A DNA stretch of 43,382 nt from Lachnospiraceae bacterium (GTDB lineage Bacteria > Bacillota > Clostridia > Lachnospirales > Lachnospiraceae): assembly GCA_024681595.1 (NCBI GenBank), contig JAILAN010000132.1, forward strand, positions 1 to 43,382, written 5' to 3'. The position numbers were made by a program, and so were the translations under genes. The notes beneath the pieces were generated by a model. That model was not told the DNA's origin. It saw only the letters and a program-made list of their open reading frames with translations, and did no database searches. How positions within the stretch are numbered: position 1 is the first letter of the stretch; each line of letters starts with the position of its first letter. This document shows, in pieces, positions 1-7,900 of the stretch.

Positions 1-56
1 AGTATATTGACGATATGTCAATGTAAAGATGCGCTATTCCCCTCCTTGGATAATGC

Positions 57-64
57 TATATAAT
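57..64 (+). promoter_or_regulatory. Possible -10 region of the recombinase gene
   Basis: TATAAT lies at 59-64, overlapping a TGC-TATATA reading at 54-62 that would be an extended -10. No convincing -35 box sits 16-18 bases upstream, so this is a weak call. It is about 70 bases upstream of the recombinase start. Confidence 0.3.
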
Positions 65-134
65 AGTATCTGAAACAGACAGATCAACGGAATATTCAAG
101 GAGGTGAAGTGCTATAACCATAGGAGGCTAGGTT

Positions 135-1373
135 ATGGCAAAAGAAAACAACAGCAGAAAAGATAATAGAGGAAGAAGACTTAAGGATGGAGAGCGTCTC
201 CGCTCGGACGGAAGATACGAGTTTCGGTATATCGATCCTGTAACGGGCAAAAGAGTAGGACTGTATGACAAAGATCTTTCCGCGCTGAGACAGAAAGAGC
301 GTGAACTTCAAAGGAAGATCGATGACGGACTCCTGACAGCCGGTGAGCTTCGTAATTCAACGCTTAATGCGATGCACGAACTCCATATGCAGATCATTCA
401 GATAGAAGATACCACACGGGGAAACTATCAGGCATTATGGAAAAACCATGTGCAGGATTCTTTGGGAATGATGAAGATCAAGGACATACGGCCGACGCAT
501 ATCAAGATGTTCTACGGCGAAATGACGACAAAGGGATATGCATGGGGAACCCTTAAAGTAATTCACGGTATGATAATCCCGGCCTTTGCCCTGGCCATTG
601 ATGAAAGCATCATATACCGCAACCCGGCCCAGCATCAGTTGAATGGGTTCGGAGAAAAGCCGAAAGCAAGAGATGCGCTCACTGTCGATCAGCAGAAGAG
701 ACTCTTTGAATTTGTAAAGAAGAGTCCATGCTATAAGAAGCATCTGCCGATGTTACAGATAATGGTGGGAACAGCGCTTAGAGTTGGTGAGCTGACCGGA
801 CTAACATGGTCTGATTTCGACCGGCCGGCAAAGGAGCTTAATATCGACCATCAGCTCATTTACAAGAATCGTGGAGAAGGTTGCAAGTTTTATGTAGTTG
901 ATCACACCAAAACCGATGCAGGTACAAGGACCATTCCGCTGACAAGTGCGGTGTGTGCAGCCTTTGCAAAGCAGCGAGAGTATCAGTTTATGCTCGGTAT
1001 AGACCACGATATAGAGGTCGATGGATACAGGAACTTCGTCTTTACCGCCAAGAGTGGCATGCCGCTCGCTCCCAATGCAGTGAATAACGTGCTTTACAAC
1101 ATAGTAAAAGCATATAACAAGCAGGAGGAGACACAGGCAAAGAAGGAGAAGAGAAAACCAGAGCTTCTTCCGAAAATATCCGCTCATATAATGAGGCATA
1201 CGGGATGTACACGGATGGCTGAAAGCGGAATGGACCCTAAAATCTTGCAGTATTTAATGGGGCACTCTGAATGCTCGATCACAATGAACGTCTATAATCA
1301 CGTCTCCAGCCTTGAGAGAGTTAAAAAGGAAGTGGAGAGGATCGAGAATGAAGAACTTGCGATATCAATGTAA
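135..1373 (+). CDS. int: Tyrosine recombinase/integrase (Tn916-Int type)
   Basis: Site-specific DNA recombinase of the tyrosine family, 412 residues, the usual size for integrases of Firmicutes phages and conjugative elements. The first ~65 residues (GRRLKDGERLRSDGRYEFR...) resemble the arm-site DNA-binding domain of Tn916 Int. A SAM-like core-binding domain follows at about 75-160. The catalytic domain is complete: Arg216 in TALRVGEL, His351 and Arg354 in HIMRH, His377 in LMGHS and nucleophile Tyr387. The start has an ideal AGGAGG at 122-127, seven bases ahead. A second strong site, AAGGAGG at 99-105, sits further upstream. The gene is at the window edge and ends ~120 bases before the CIRCE of the next gene, so it probably marks one end of an integrated element whose body lies to the left. 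No excisionase or other element gene is visible. Confidence 0.93.
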   Translation: MAKENNSRKDNRGRRLKDGERLRSDGRYEFRYIDPVTGKRVGLYDKDLSALRQKERELQRKIDDGLLTAGELRNSTLNAMHELHMQIIQIEDTTRGNYQALWKNHVQDSLGMMKIKDIRPTHIKMFYGEMTTKGYAWGTLKVIHGMIIPAFALAIDESIIYRNPAQHQLNGFGEKPKARDALTVDQQKRLFEFVKKSPCYKKHLPMLQIMVGTALRVGELTGLTWSDFDRPAKELNIDHQLIYKNRGEGCKFYVVDHTKTDAGTRTIPLTSAVCAAFAKQREYQFMLGIDHDIEVDGYRNFVFTAKSGMPLAPNAVNNVLYNIVKAYNKQEETQAKKEKRKPELLPKISAHIMRHTGCTRMAESGMDPKILQYLMGHSECSITMNVYNHVSSLERVKKEVERIENEELAISM

Positions 1374-1388
1374 AACTAAAACATATGT

Positions 1389-1408
1389 GGGGTCAAAATG
1401 GGGTCAAA
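1389..1408 (+). repeat. Direct repeat GGGGTCAAA x2 after the recombinase
   Basis: GGGGTCAAA occurs at 1389-1397 and again at 1400-1408 (11-base period). Short direct repeats at the 3' end of integrase genes are commonly arm-type Int-binding sites close to an attachment core. That role is inferred from position only. Confidence 0.45.
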
Positions 1409-1453
1409 CGCGAAAATATGCAAAAATCACAATGATCTGGAGATTGAAACCCC

Positions 1454-1483
1454 TTGAATTTACAAATAGTTTATAATTTTAAT
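1454..1483 (+). promoter_or_regulatory. Probable promoter of the small heat-shock gene
   Basis: TTGAAT at 1454-1459 and TTTAAT at 1478-1483 are 18 bases apart; a perfect TATAAT at 1472-1477 is also present but lacks a well-spaced -35. Either -10 puts the transcript start in or just before the CIRCE element at 1493-1519, which fits HrcA repression by blocking the promoter. Confidence 0.5.
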
Positions 1484-1492
1484 AAAAAGTTA

Positions 1493-1519
1493 TTAGCACT
1501 CACTCTTGACGAGTGCTAA
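1493..1519 (+). promoter_or_regulatory. CIRCE operator (HrcA binding site)
   Basis: A perfect match to the CIRCE consensus: TTAGCACTC at 1493-1501, a nine-base spacer, and GAGTGCTAA at 1511-1519. CIRCE is the binding site of the heat-shock repressor HrcA and normally fronts groESL and dnaK operons. Here it lies ~130 bases upstream of a small heat-shock protein gene. hrcA itself is not in the window. Confidence 0.96.
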
Positions 1520-1648
1520 TAACGGTGGTATAACATAGTCAGAACGAGGGAAGAGGAACAATAAGTGAGAATAAAATGGTTCCCATCCATCCCGGTTCCA
1601 CAGTATAAACGACATCGTAAATTTACATACAGAAAGGAAGGATGACTT

Positions 1649-2131
1649 ATGTTGATGCCTAGTATTTTTCATGATGATTTCGATCTTTTTGACAGATTTT
1701 ACCAGAACCCATGGCTTGGATTTGATGACAGAGAATTCAAGGACATGGAAAAGAAGCTTTACGGCCACAGAGCCAAGAACGTTATGAATACCGATATCAA
1801 GGAATCCGAGAACGAATACGAGATGGAGATAGATCTGCCGGGATTCTCCAAGGATGAGGTTACGGTTGAACTGAACGAAGGTTACTTGACGATCAGTGCT
1901 TCCAAAGGCCTTAACAGGGACGAAGCAGAAAACGAGAAGGAAGCCAAGAAGGGCAACTACATCAGACGTGAACGTTACACAGGCGCCTGCCAGAGAAGCT
2001 TCTACATCGGCGACGGTATCACACAGGAAGATATCAAAGCTAGCTTCAAGCATGGCATATTAAAGCTTGATATTCCAAAGAAGGATGCCAAACAGGTAGA
2101 AGCTAAGAAATACATAGCTATCGAAGGATGA
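1649..2131 (+). CDS. hsp20: Small heat-shock protein (Hsp20/alpha-crystallin family)
   Basis: ATP-independent holdase chaperone, 160 residues, typical for clostridial Hsp18/Hsp20. The N-terminus (MLMPSIFHDDFDLFDRF) matches the family's usual opening. The alpha-crystallin domain runs from about residue 45 (NTDIKESENEYEMEIDLPGF) to 150 and contains the conserved GILKLDIPK strand. The C-terminal YIAIEG supplies the I-x-I oligomerisation motif. AAGGAAGG at 1634-1641 precedes the ATG by seven bases. It is monocistronic: promoter plus CIRCE upstream, strong terminator at 2171-2204. Heat-shock induction through HrcA is a direct prediction from the perfect CIRCE. Confidence 0.95.
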   Translation: MLMPSIFHDDFDLFDRFYQNPWLGFDDREFKDMEKKLYGHRAKNVMNTDIKESENEYEMEIDLPGFSKDEVTVELNEGYLTISASKGLNRDEAENEKEAKKGNYIRRERYTGACQRSFYIGDGITQEDIKASFKHGILKLDIPKKDAKQVEAKKYIAIEG

Positions 2132-2170
2132 TCTTCGGATCATATGCCTGATAGAAACAGTCTACACTTT

Positions 2171-2204
2171 AAGACTCCGGGAACATTTTTCCCGGGGTCT
2201 TTTG
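2171..2204 (+). terminator. Rho-independent terminator after hsp20
   Basis: Stem arms at 2171-2183 (AAGACTCCGGGAA) and 2189-2201 pair along 13 bases with one wobble, around a CATTT loop, followed by a short T run. Confidence 0.85.
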
Positions 2205-2262
2205 TCGTAATCCGGAAATTGCTTTGTGATCCTTTTTACTGGTGTATCAAAGAAATATATTG

Positions 2263-2271
2263 TGATAAAAT
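2263..2271 (+). promoter_or_regulatory. Extended -10 promoter of the FRG gene
   Basis: TGATAAAAT (TGn plus TAAAAT at 2266-2271) lies 42 bases before the FRG start, in an AT-rich stretch after the hsp20 terminator. No clear -35 is visible, as is common with extended -10 promoters. Confidence 0.4.
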
Positions 2272-2312
2272 GATTACTGGATAAAACGATCGAATGAAAG
2301 AAGGACGATTCG

Positions 2313-3062
2313 ATGATAGTACAAAGGATCACCAGCATTGATGAACTGCTGCAGTTTGTTAACGGACTGGCACAAAAGCACGGACTTAATCTGTGGTATA
2401 GAGGAGAGGATGATTCGGAGCTTCCGCTGATACCTTCCATTCAGCGTTCGCAAAAGAGAATAGATGTCGAGAGATTTATAACAAACGACTTTTATACCAA
2501 AGCCAGACAGATAATGAACAATCCTCCGGATAAGAAAAATTATGCCGCATGGGTAGCGATCATGCAGCATTACGGACTGCCTACGAGAATGCTCGACTGG
2601 AGCAGATCGCCTCTTATCGCTTCATTTTTTGCGACAGAGACATATAAGCAGGTGCCGGATAAGGATGCAGGTGTATGGGTGCTGTCTCCAATGTCATTAA
2701 ATGAGATGCAGGGATTCGGATACTGCATATACCCCAACGATGCGGAAACAACACAGGAGATGCTGCTTCCTGCATTTAAACATAATCACCATAATCATGA
2801 GCTCGATGACCGTATTCTGGCGGTATCCAATACGGATAATAATCTACGAATGTACTCGCAGCAGGCGAACTTCACGGTGCACAATTCGCTTCGACGTCTG
2901 GAAGATATCTGCGATGAGGATACCCTTTATAAGATCATCATTCCCAAGGAGCGTAAGAAATACTTCATAGATTCACTTCGTGTGTTCGGAATAACAGAGG
3001 CATCGATCTATCCTGATCTCGACCATATCTCTCAGGATCTGAAGCATGCATACGATATCTGA
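2313..3062 (+). CDS. FRG-domain protein
   Basis: A 249-residue soluble protein with the FRG domain signature (Pfam FRG family). The name-giving motif is LWYRGEDD at about residue 29-36. The second conserved block, MQHYGLPTRMLDWSRSPLIAS, is centred near residue 90-105 and is diagnostic. The biochemical role of FRG domains is not established; they occur alone or fused to other modules, often in accessory DNA. There is no signal peptide or membrane segment. The ATG at 2313 is preceded by GAAGGACG. It stands alone between the hsp20 terminator and the large palindrome at 3100-3249. It is close to a recombinase, but the hsp20 gene between them argues against it being cargo of that element. Confidence 0.85.
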   Translation: MIVQRITSIDELLQFVNGLAQKHGLNLWYRGEDDSELPLIPSIQRSQKRIDVERFITNDFYTKARQIMNNPPDKKNYAAWVAIMQHYGLPTRMLDWSRSPLIASFFATETYKQVPDKDAGVWVLSPMSLNEMQGFGYCIYPNDAETTQEMLLPAFKHNHHNHELDDRILAVSNTDNNLRMYSQQANFTVHNSLRRLEDICDEDTLYKIIIPKERKKYFIDSLRVFGITEASIYPDLDHISQDLKHAYDI

Positions 3063-3099
3063 ATAAAATTGTTTTTAATGAAATAATAAAGAGAATCCA

Positions 3100-3249
3100 A
3101 GCCTTACCCGGAGACTATAATCTGCCACGCAGACGCGCTTTCGCTCTTTCTCCGGCGTAACGGACACCTAAGATCGCAAAGAACGCGATTTAAGTGCCGA
3201 CGCCTCCGCAGAGGTCTGCTTTGGCAGATCATAGTCTCCGGGCGCGGCT
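3100..3249. repeat. 150-bp imperfect palindrome (MITE- or REP-like, or structured RNA)
   Basis: The outer 21-base arms at 3107-3127 and 3222-3242 are complementary at 20 of 21 positions. Pairing continues inward after a small loop (GCAGAC 3129-3134 with GTCTGC 3214-3219). Further in, GGCGT/ACGCC, CGG/CCG, CAC/GTG, TAA/TTA and ATCGC/GCGAT pair down to a terminal loop near 3176-3184. Outside the arms, AGCC 3100-3103 can pair with GGCT 3246-3249. The whole unit folds into one long rod. It is more GC-rich than the AT-rich bases before it and has no T run, so it is not a simple terminator. No coding is apparent. Confidence 0.75.
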
Positions 3250-3277
3250 GAAACACATCGGTTATAAGGAACAGAAC

Positions 3278-4399
3278 ATGAAAATCGTACTCAAGAATCT
3301 GACTAAGAAATTCCCAAACAGGAACAAGAAACAGGGCGGTGATGTGATCGCAGTCAACAATTTTGACTTCGAGATTCCCGACGGTAAACTCGTGGGGTTG
3401 CTCGGGCCATCAGGCTGCGGCAAATCGACGACTCTCAATCTGATATCCGGACTTGAAAAGCCTACGGAGGGACAGATTTTTTTCGGTGAGGATGATGTTA
3501 CTTCGCTTCCTGCCCAAAACAGGGGCGTAGGACTGGTTTTCCAAAGTTATGCTCTTTATCCTCACCTGACGGTATTTAAGAATATCAGGTTCCCACTTGA
3601 GAACCTTAAAGGAGAGAACAAGCTGACCAAAGAAGAGATGGAAAAGCGCGTTAAAGAAGCTGCTTCTCTGGTTCAGATAGATGAACTGCTCGATCGAAAG
3701 CCTTCGGAATTATCGGGCGGACAGCAGCAGAGAGTTGCGATAGCCAGGGCCCTGGTCAAGTCACCGAGAGTTCTGCTCCTTGATGAGCCGCTGTCCAATC
3801 TCGATGCCAGACTAAGGCTTCAGACGAGGGAAGAGATAAGAAGGATCCAACGCAAGACATCGATCACCACGATCTTTGTCACACACGATCAGGACGAGGC
3901 GATGAGCATCTGTGATCTCATTGTGGTCATGAAGGCCGGCGAAATGATGCAGATGGGCAAACCTCAGGAAGTATATGATGATCCGGTAAACCTGTTTGTC
4001 GCCAGGTTCCTCGGAACACCGCCGATAAACGTATTTGAAGGAAGCATTAAAGACGGCGGACTGTACATCGGTGAAGACCGGGTACTGGAAATAAAGACAG
4101 ATGATAATAAATCCGGGGATGTTTATGTTGCCGTACGCCCCGAAGGATTTATTCTGGACCCTGACGGCCCCTTAAAGTGCGAGCTCGGCAGACTGGAGGT
4201 CATGGGCCGCGATGTAAGCATAGTTTCAAAGCACGGTTCGCTCATAAGTGAGAGCGGCACGATAAGATCCATAGTAAACGCAGATAACAACGTGGATCTT
4301 GGTCTTTCGCACGTGAGCTTTTCACTTAAACCTCACAAGGTCTATGCGTTTGATAAAGAAACCGAAGAAAGGATCAGGTTCGAATCAAATAATGGTTAA
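3278..4399 (+). CDS. Sugar ABC importer ATPase (MalK/UgpC/MsmX type)
   Basis: Cytoplasmic ATPase that powers a carbohydrate importer, 373 residues. Walker A GPSGCGKST is at 43-51, followed by the Q-loop VFQSYALYPHLTV, signature LSGGQQQRVAIARAL, Walker B LLLDEPLSNLDAR and the H-loop TIFVTHDQDEAM. A C-terminal MalK-type regulatory domain with TOBE strands occupies about 240-373. I chose the ATG at 3278 because ATAAGGA sits seven bases ahead and MKIVLKNLTKKF is the family's N-terminus. An upstream in-frame ATG at 3194 would fall inside the palindrome. Its last eight bases overlap the first permease gene, implying translational coupling. It may also serve the ATPase-less importer at 21.2-24.8 kb, as MsmX does for several systems in Bacillus (inference). 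Confidence 0.93.
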   Translation: MKIVLKNLTKKFPNRNKKQGGDVIAVNNFDFEIPDGKLVGLLGPSGCGKSTTLNLISGLEKPTEGQIFFGEDDVTSLPAQNRGVGLVFQSYALYPHLTVFKNIRFPLENLKGENKLTKEEMEKRVKEAASLVQIDELLDRKPSELSGGQQQRVAIARALVKSPRVLLLDEPLSNLDARLRLQTREEIRRIQRKTSITTIFVTHDQDEAMSICDLIVVMKAGEMMQMGKPQEVYDDPVNLFVARFLGTPPINVFEGSIKDGGLYIGEDRVLEIKTDDNKSGDVYVAVRPEGFILDPDGPLKCELGRLEVMGRDVSIVSKHGSLISESGTIRSIVNADNNVDLGLSHVSFSLKPHKVYAFDKETEERIRFESNNG

Positions 4400-5285
4400 A
4401 CAAAGTCAGATAAAAGCATGGCTTTATCTGTTGCCTGCCATATTGTTCCTTGGGGCTTTCATGATCTATCCGCTCTTTGACGTGTTCGTCTATTCCTTTG
4501 AGGAGGGTTATAACTTCGCTTCTCAGAGCTATTTCGGGACCGGATCGTATAACTATGCTTATGTTCTTCGTGATCCGTACTTTATAGCGGCGCTTAAGAA
4601 CACTTTTATCATAGTAATTATCACTGTTCCGTTATCTACGATAATAGCGCTGTTGATATCGCTGGGACTGAGTTCCATTAAACCGCTAAAGGATCTGTTC
4701 CAGACTGTCTATTTCCTGCCCTATGTGACGAACACGCTGGCTGTCGGGCTGGTATTTATGATCCTTTTTAAAAAGACCGCTTATTCCGATGGCCTTGTCA
4801 ACATGTTCATAAATTTCTTCGGAGGACAGAGCGTTGATTTCATCACCGGACCCTATTGGGCCAAGATGTTCGTGATGTGTTTTTACACGATATGGGTCGT
4901 TCTGCCGTTTAAGATACTGATACTGACATCGGCACTCGCTTCGGTTCCGAAGGTATATTACAGTGCGGCTGAGGTGGACGGAACGAGCAGTGTTGATATG
5001 TTCTTCAAGATCACGCTTCCGATGATATCACCCATGGTGTTTTATCTCGTGATAACGGGATTCATCGGAGCCTTTAAGGCGTATTCGGATGAGGTGGCAC
5101 TGTTTGGTACGGACCTTAATTCCGCAGGGATGAACACCATAGTCGGATACATATATGATATGCTCTATGGCAACTCGGGAGGCTATCCTTCGTATGCTTC
5201 GGCTGCAGCGATAATACTGTTTGCCATAGTGCTGACGATAACAGTCATAAATCTTATGGTGAGCAGAAAGACCTCTATAAGATGA
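4392..5285 (+). CDS. Sugar ABC transporter permease (MalF/UgpA type)
   Basis: Inner-membrane permease of a CUT1-family carbohydrate importer, 297 residues with about six membrane segments beginning at AWLYLLPAILFLGAFMIYPL. The EAA loop that docks to the ATPase is YYSAAEVDGTSSVDMFFKIT near residue 190-210. I start at the ATG at 4392, which overlaps the stop of the ATPase gene by eight bases. The longer reading from 4344 would overlap the ATPase by 56 bases. Forms a heterodimer with the product of the next gene. Substrate cannot be told from sequence. Confidence 0.92.
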   Translation: MVKQSQIKAWLYLLPAILFLGAFMIYPLFDVFVYSFEEGYNFASQSYFGTGSYNYAYVLRDPYFIAALKNTFIIVIITVPLSTIIALLISLGLSSIKPLKDLFQTVYFLPYVTNTLAVGLVFMILFKKTAYSDGLVNMFINFFGGQSVDFITGPYWAKMFVMCFYTIWVVLPFKILILTSALASVPKVYYSAAEVDGTSSVDMFFKITLPMISPMVFYLVITGFIGAFKAYSDEVALFGTDLNSAGMNTIVGYIYDMLYGNSGGYPSYASAAAIILFAIVLTITVINLMVSRKTSIR

Positions 5286-5333
5286 AGTGCGGATAATCGA
5301 TCATGAGATAATAACCGGTCAGAGATCACAAGT

Positions 5334-6218
5334 ATGAATGAAACGAACAATAATACCGAATTAAATAAGATAGGTCAAAGAGCGAAGATATTAAAGCGCA
5401 TCAAAAATGCGTTTATCTATGTCTGCCTCGTACTGTGGGCGATCATAGTGCTCTTTCCCTTTTACTGGATGCTGCTCTCTTCGATAAAAAGCTACGGCTC
5501 ATACAATTCTGAATACGTGCCGAAATTCTATGCAGCTTCCCCTACGCTTGAGAACTATGCCAGTGCCTTTACATCTGTTCCGCTGGGCAGATATCTTTTT
5601 AACACGCTCTTTTTCACACTGGTAACGACTGCCGTTATGCTGATAGTCATAACACTGGCGGCATTTGCGTTTGCGAGACTTGATTTTAAGGGCAAAAATC
5701 TTGTGTTCACGCTGTTTCTCGCACTTATGATGATACCGAACGAGCTCGTGATCATCACCAACTATGCGACCATCACATCTCTTAATCTGCGCAATACCTT
5801 TACAGGACTCATTCTTCCGTCGGTGACTTCGGTATTCTACATATATCTGCTCAAAGAGAACTTCGAGGGAGTGTCGGATGATCTTTACTATGCATCCAAG
5901 GTCGACGGAACATCGGATCTGCGCTATCTGCTAAAGGTCCTCATTCCTATATGCCGACCTACTATGATAACGATCATCATACTGAAAGTCATCGAATGCT
6001 GGAATTCATTCGTATGGCCCAGACTCATTACCGACAATTCAAAGTATTTCCTGGTTTCAAACGGAATACAGGAGATCAGGGAGAACGGATTCGGCAGGGA
6101 GAATATTCCGGCGATGATGGCTGCAGTTGTTGTCATATCTGTACCGCTGGTGGTTCTTTTCCTCATATTCCATAAAAAGATCATGGAAGGTGTTGCAAGC
6201 GGAGGTACAAAAGGATGA
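5334..6218 (+). CDS. Sugar ABC transporter permease (MalG/UgpE type)
   Basis: Second CUT1-family permease, 294 residues. A cytoplasmic start is followed by six predicted helices, the first being AFIYVCLVLWAIIVLFPFYWM, and a large first external loop. The EAA motif YYASKVDGTSDLRYLLKVLI lies near residue 185-205. The ribosome site is poor (the start follows a 48-base gap after the first permease). The stop codon overlaps the start of the binding-protein gene (ATGA at 6215-6218), so these two are translationally coupled. Confidence 0.92.
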   Translation: MNETNNNTELNKIGQRAKILKRIKNAFIYVCLVLWAIIVLFPFYWMLLSSIKSYGSYNSEYVPKFYAASPTLENYASAFTSVPLGRYLFNTLFFTLVTTAVMLIVITLAAFAFARLDFKGKNLVFTLFLALMMIPNELVIITNYATITSLNLRNTFTGLILPSVTSVFYIYLLKENFEGVSDDLYYASKVDGTSDLRYLLKVLIPICRPTMITIIILKVIECWNSFVWPRLITDNSKYFLVSNGIQEIRENGFGRENIPAMMAAVVVISVPLVVLFLIFHKKIMEGVASGGTKG

Positions 6219-7813
6219 GGAAACGCATGAGATTTATGGCGGCCCTTTTATCCGCTGCAATTATGACACTATTGTCAGGATGTCACGGCTCCAGAGGGCT
6301 TGACGATTTTAAGATCCCTGAGGAATTTGACGTTTCACGCAGTTATGAGATAACATTCTGGGCTAAGAATGACAATAACAAATCCCAACAGGATATATAT
6401 AAAAAGGCTATCAGCGACTTTGAAAAGATATATCCGAACATCAAAGTCAACATGCGCCTGTATGCTGATTACGGCCGCATATACAATGATGTCATAACGA
6501 ACATCTCCACATCGACAACTCCAAATGTATGTATAACCTATCCGGATCATATCGCTACATACATGAGCGGGATAAATATAGTTGTTCCGCTAGATGATCT
6601 CATTGATGATCCGCGTTATGGACTGGGAGGCAGCAGCGTATCCTTTGATTCTCCATCCAGAGCCGAAGTCGTTCCTGAATTCCTCGGTGAGTGTTACCTT
6701 GGCGGAGCGTGCTATGCCCTTCCCTTTATGCGCTCGACTGAGGCCCTTTATATCAATGAAGACTTGGTGAATGCTCTGGGGTACGAGGTTCCCGATATAC
6801 TGACGTGGGATTTTGTCTGGGAGGTATCGGAAAAGGCCCTTGATAAGGATTCATCCGGTAACTATGCCGTTAACGGCCAAAAGGTCCTCATACCCTTTAT
6901 ATACAAATCAACCGATAACATGATGATCTCAATGCTTAAGCAGTTAAATGCGGGATATTCGACTGATGATGGGCAGATAGAGATCTTTAATGACACAACA
7001 AGACAGCTCCTCGGTGATATATCCTCACATGCCCGGACGGGAGCTTTTTCTACCTTTAAAATATCAAGCTATCCCGGGAATTTCCTGAATGCAGGACAAT
7101 GCATATTTGCTCTTGATTCGACTGCAGGTGCCACATGGATGGGATCCGATGCGCCTTTGTCGGATATCGCGGAATCAAACAAGAGAACGTTTAATACCGT
7201 AGTCAGACCCATACCGCAGTTTGATACCTCAGATCCTAAGATGATATCACAGGGACCTTCGGTATGCATATTTAATAAAGAAGATCCCCAGGAAGTGCTC
7301 GCATCCTGGCTTTTTGCGCAGTTCCTGCTCACCAATGATATACAGATAGCTTATTCCGAGACGGAAGGATATGTTCCGGTCACGAGCAAGGCTCAGGATT
7401 CCGACGAATACAGGGAATATCTGTCACTTTCCGGAAGCGATCAAAATGAGCACTACAGGATCAAGATAGAAGCAGCCAAACTGCTGCTTGATAATACCTC
7501 AAATACATTCGTTACTCCCGTGTTTAACGGATCGGCATCATTAAGAGATGCAGCAGGTGCTCTTATCGAGAACGTGACAAAGGCGGAACGGCGTGGAACC
7601 AAAGTTGACGATGCCTTTATTGATAAGACATTCAGTGATGTCAGGAGTCTTTACAAGCTAGATTCTTCATTATCCGGAGCCATGAAAAAGGATTCCATGG
7701 GCCCTATGCCACGGGCATCGGTGATACTCCTTTGGAGCCTAGGACTCGTGTGGGTATTTATCTCGGCGGTTTACATAACCAGATTCATCAAGGATAAGAA
7801 AAAAGATAATTGA
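6215..7813 (+). CDS. Extracellular solute-binding lipoprotein with C-terminal membrane helix
   Basis: Family 1 carbohydrate-binding protein that delivers sugar to the two preceding permeases, 532 residues. The N-terminus is a lipoprotein signal with lipobox LLSGC (Cys near residue 23). The mature part has the family fold, with the opening YEITFWAKNDNNKSQQDIYKK and the later QCIFALDSTAGATWMGSD. Unlike typical family members (~420-450 residues) it ends with a second hydrophobic segment, about residues 503-524 (VILLWSLGLVWVFISAVYI), followed by RFIKDKKKDN, a stop-transfer pattern. The protein is therefore predicted to be held in the membrane at both ends. It is coupled by a four-base overlap to the permease. 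The gene lies last in the ATPase-permease-permease-binder operon. Confidence 0.9.
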   Translation: MRKRMRFMAALLSAAIMTLLSGCHGSRGLDDFKIPEEFDVSRSYEITFWAKNDNNKSQQDIYKKAISDFEKIYPNIKVNMRLYADYGRIYNDVITNISTSTTPNVCITYPDHIATYMSGINIVVPLDDLIDDPRYGLGGSSVSFDSPSRAEVVPEFLGECYLGGACYALPFMRSTEALYINEDLVNALGYEVPDILTWDFVWEVSEKALDKDSSGNYAVNGQKVLIPFIYKSTDNMMISMLKQLNAGYSTDDGQIEIFNDTTRQLLGDISSHARTGAFSTFKISSYPGNFLNAGQCIFALDSTAGATWMGSDAPLSDIAESNKRTFNTVVRPIPQFDTSDPKMISQGPSVCIFNKEDPQEVLASWLFAQFLLTNDIQIAYSETEGYVPVTSKAQDSDEYREYLSLSGSDQNEHYRIKIEAAKLLLDNTSNTFVTPVFNGSASLRDAAGALIENVTKAERRGTKVDDAFIDKTFSDVRSLYKLDSSLSGAMKKDSMGPMPRASVILLWSLGLVWVFISAVYITRFIKDKKKDN

Positions 7814-7900
7814 AATATGAGCCGGTTGGGTATATGATATGAAATCGTAAGCGATCGGATGCGTTGTGTGTCCGTGTGTATAGTACAAAAGGAGATTATT

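Noticed and set aside
3-26. Possible 3' tail of an upstream gene (short open frame ending DDMSM-stop)
   Set aside because: Only seven codons are visible; too little to support a gene, although it loosely resembles the recombinase's own ending.
3194-3277. N-terminal extension of the ABC ATPase from an ATG at 3194
   Set aside because: It lies inside the palindrome, has no ribosome site and adds residues absent from the family; ATG 3278 has ATAAGGA at the right distance.
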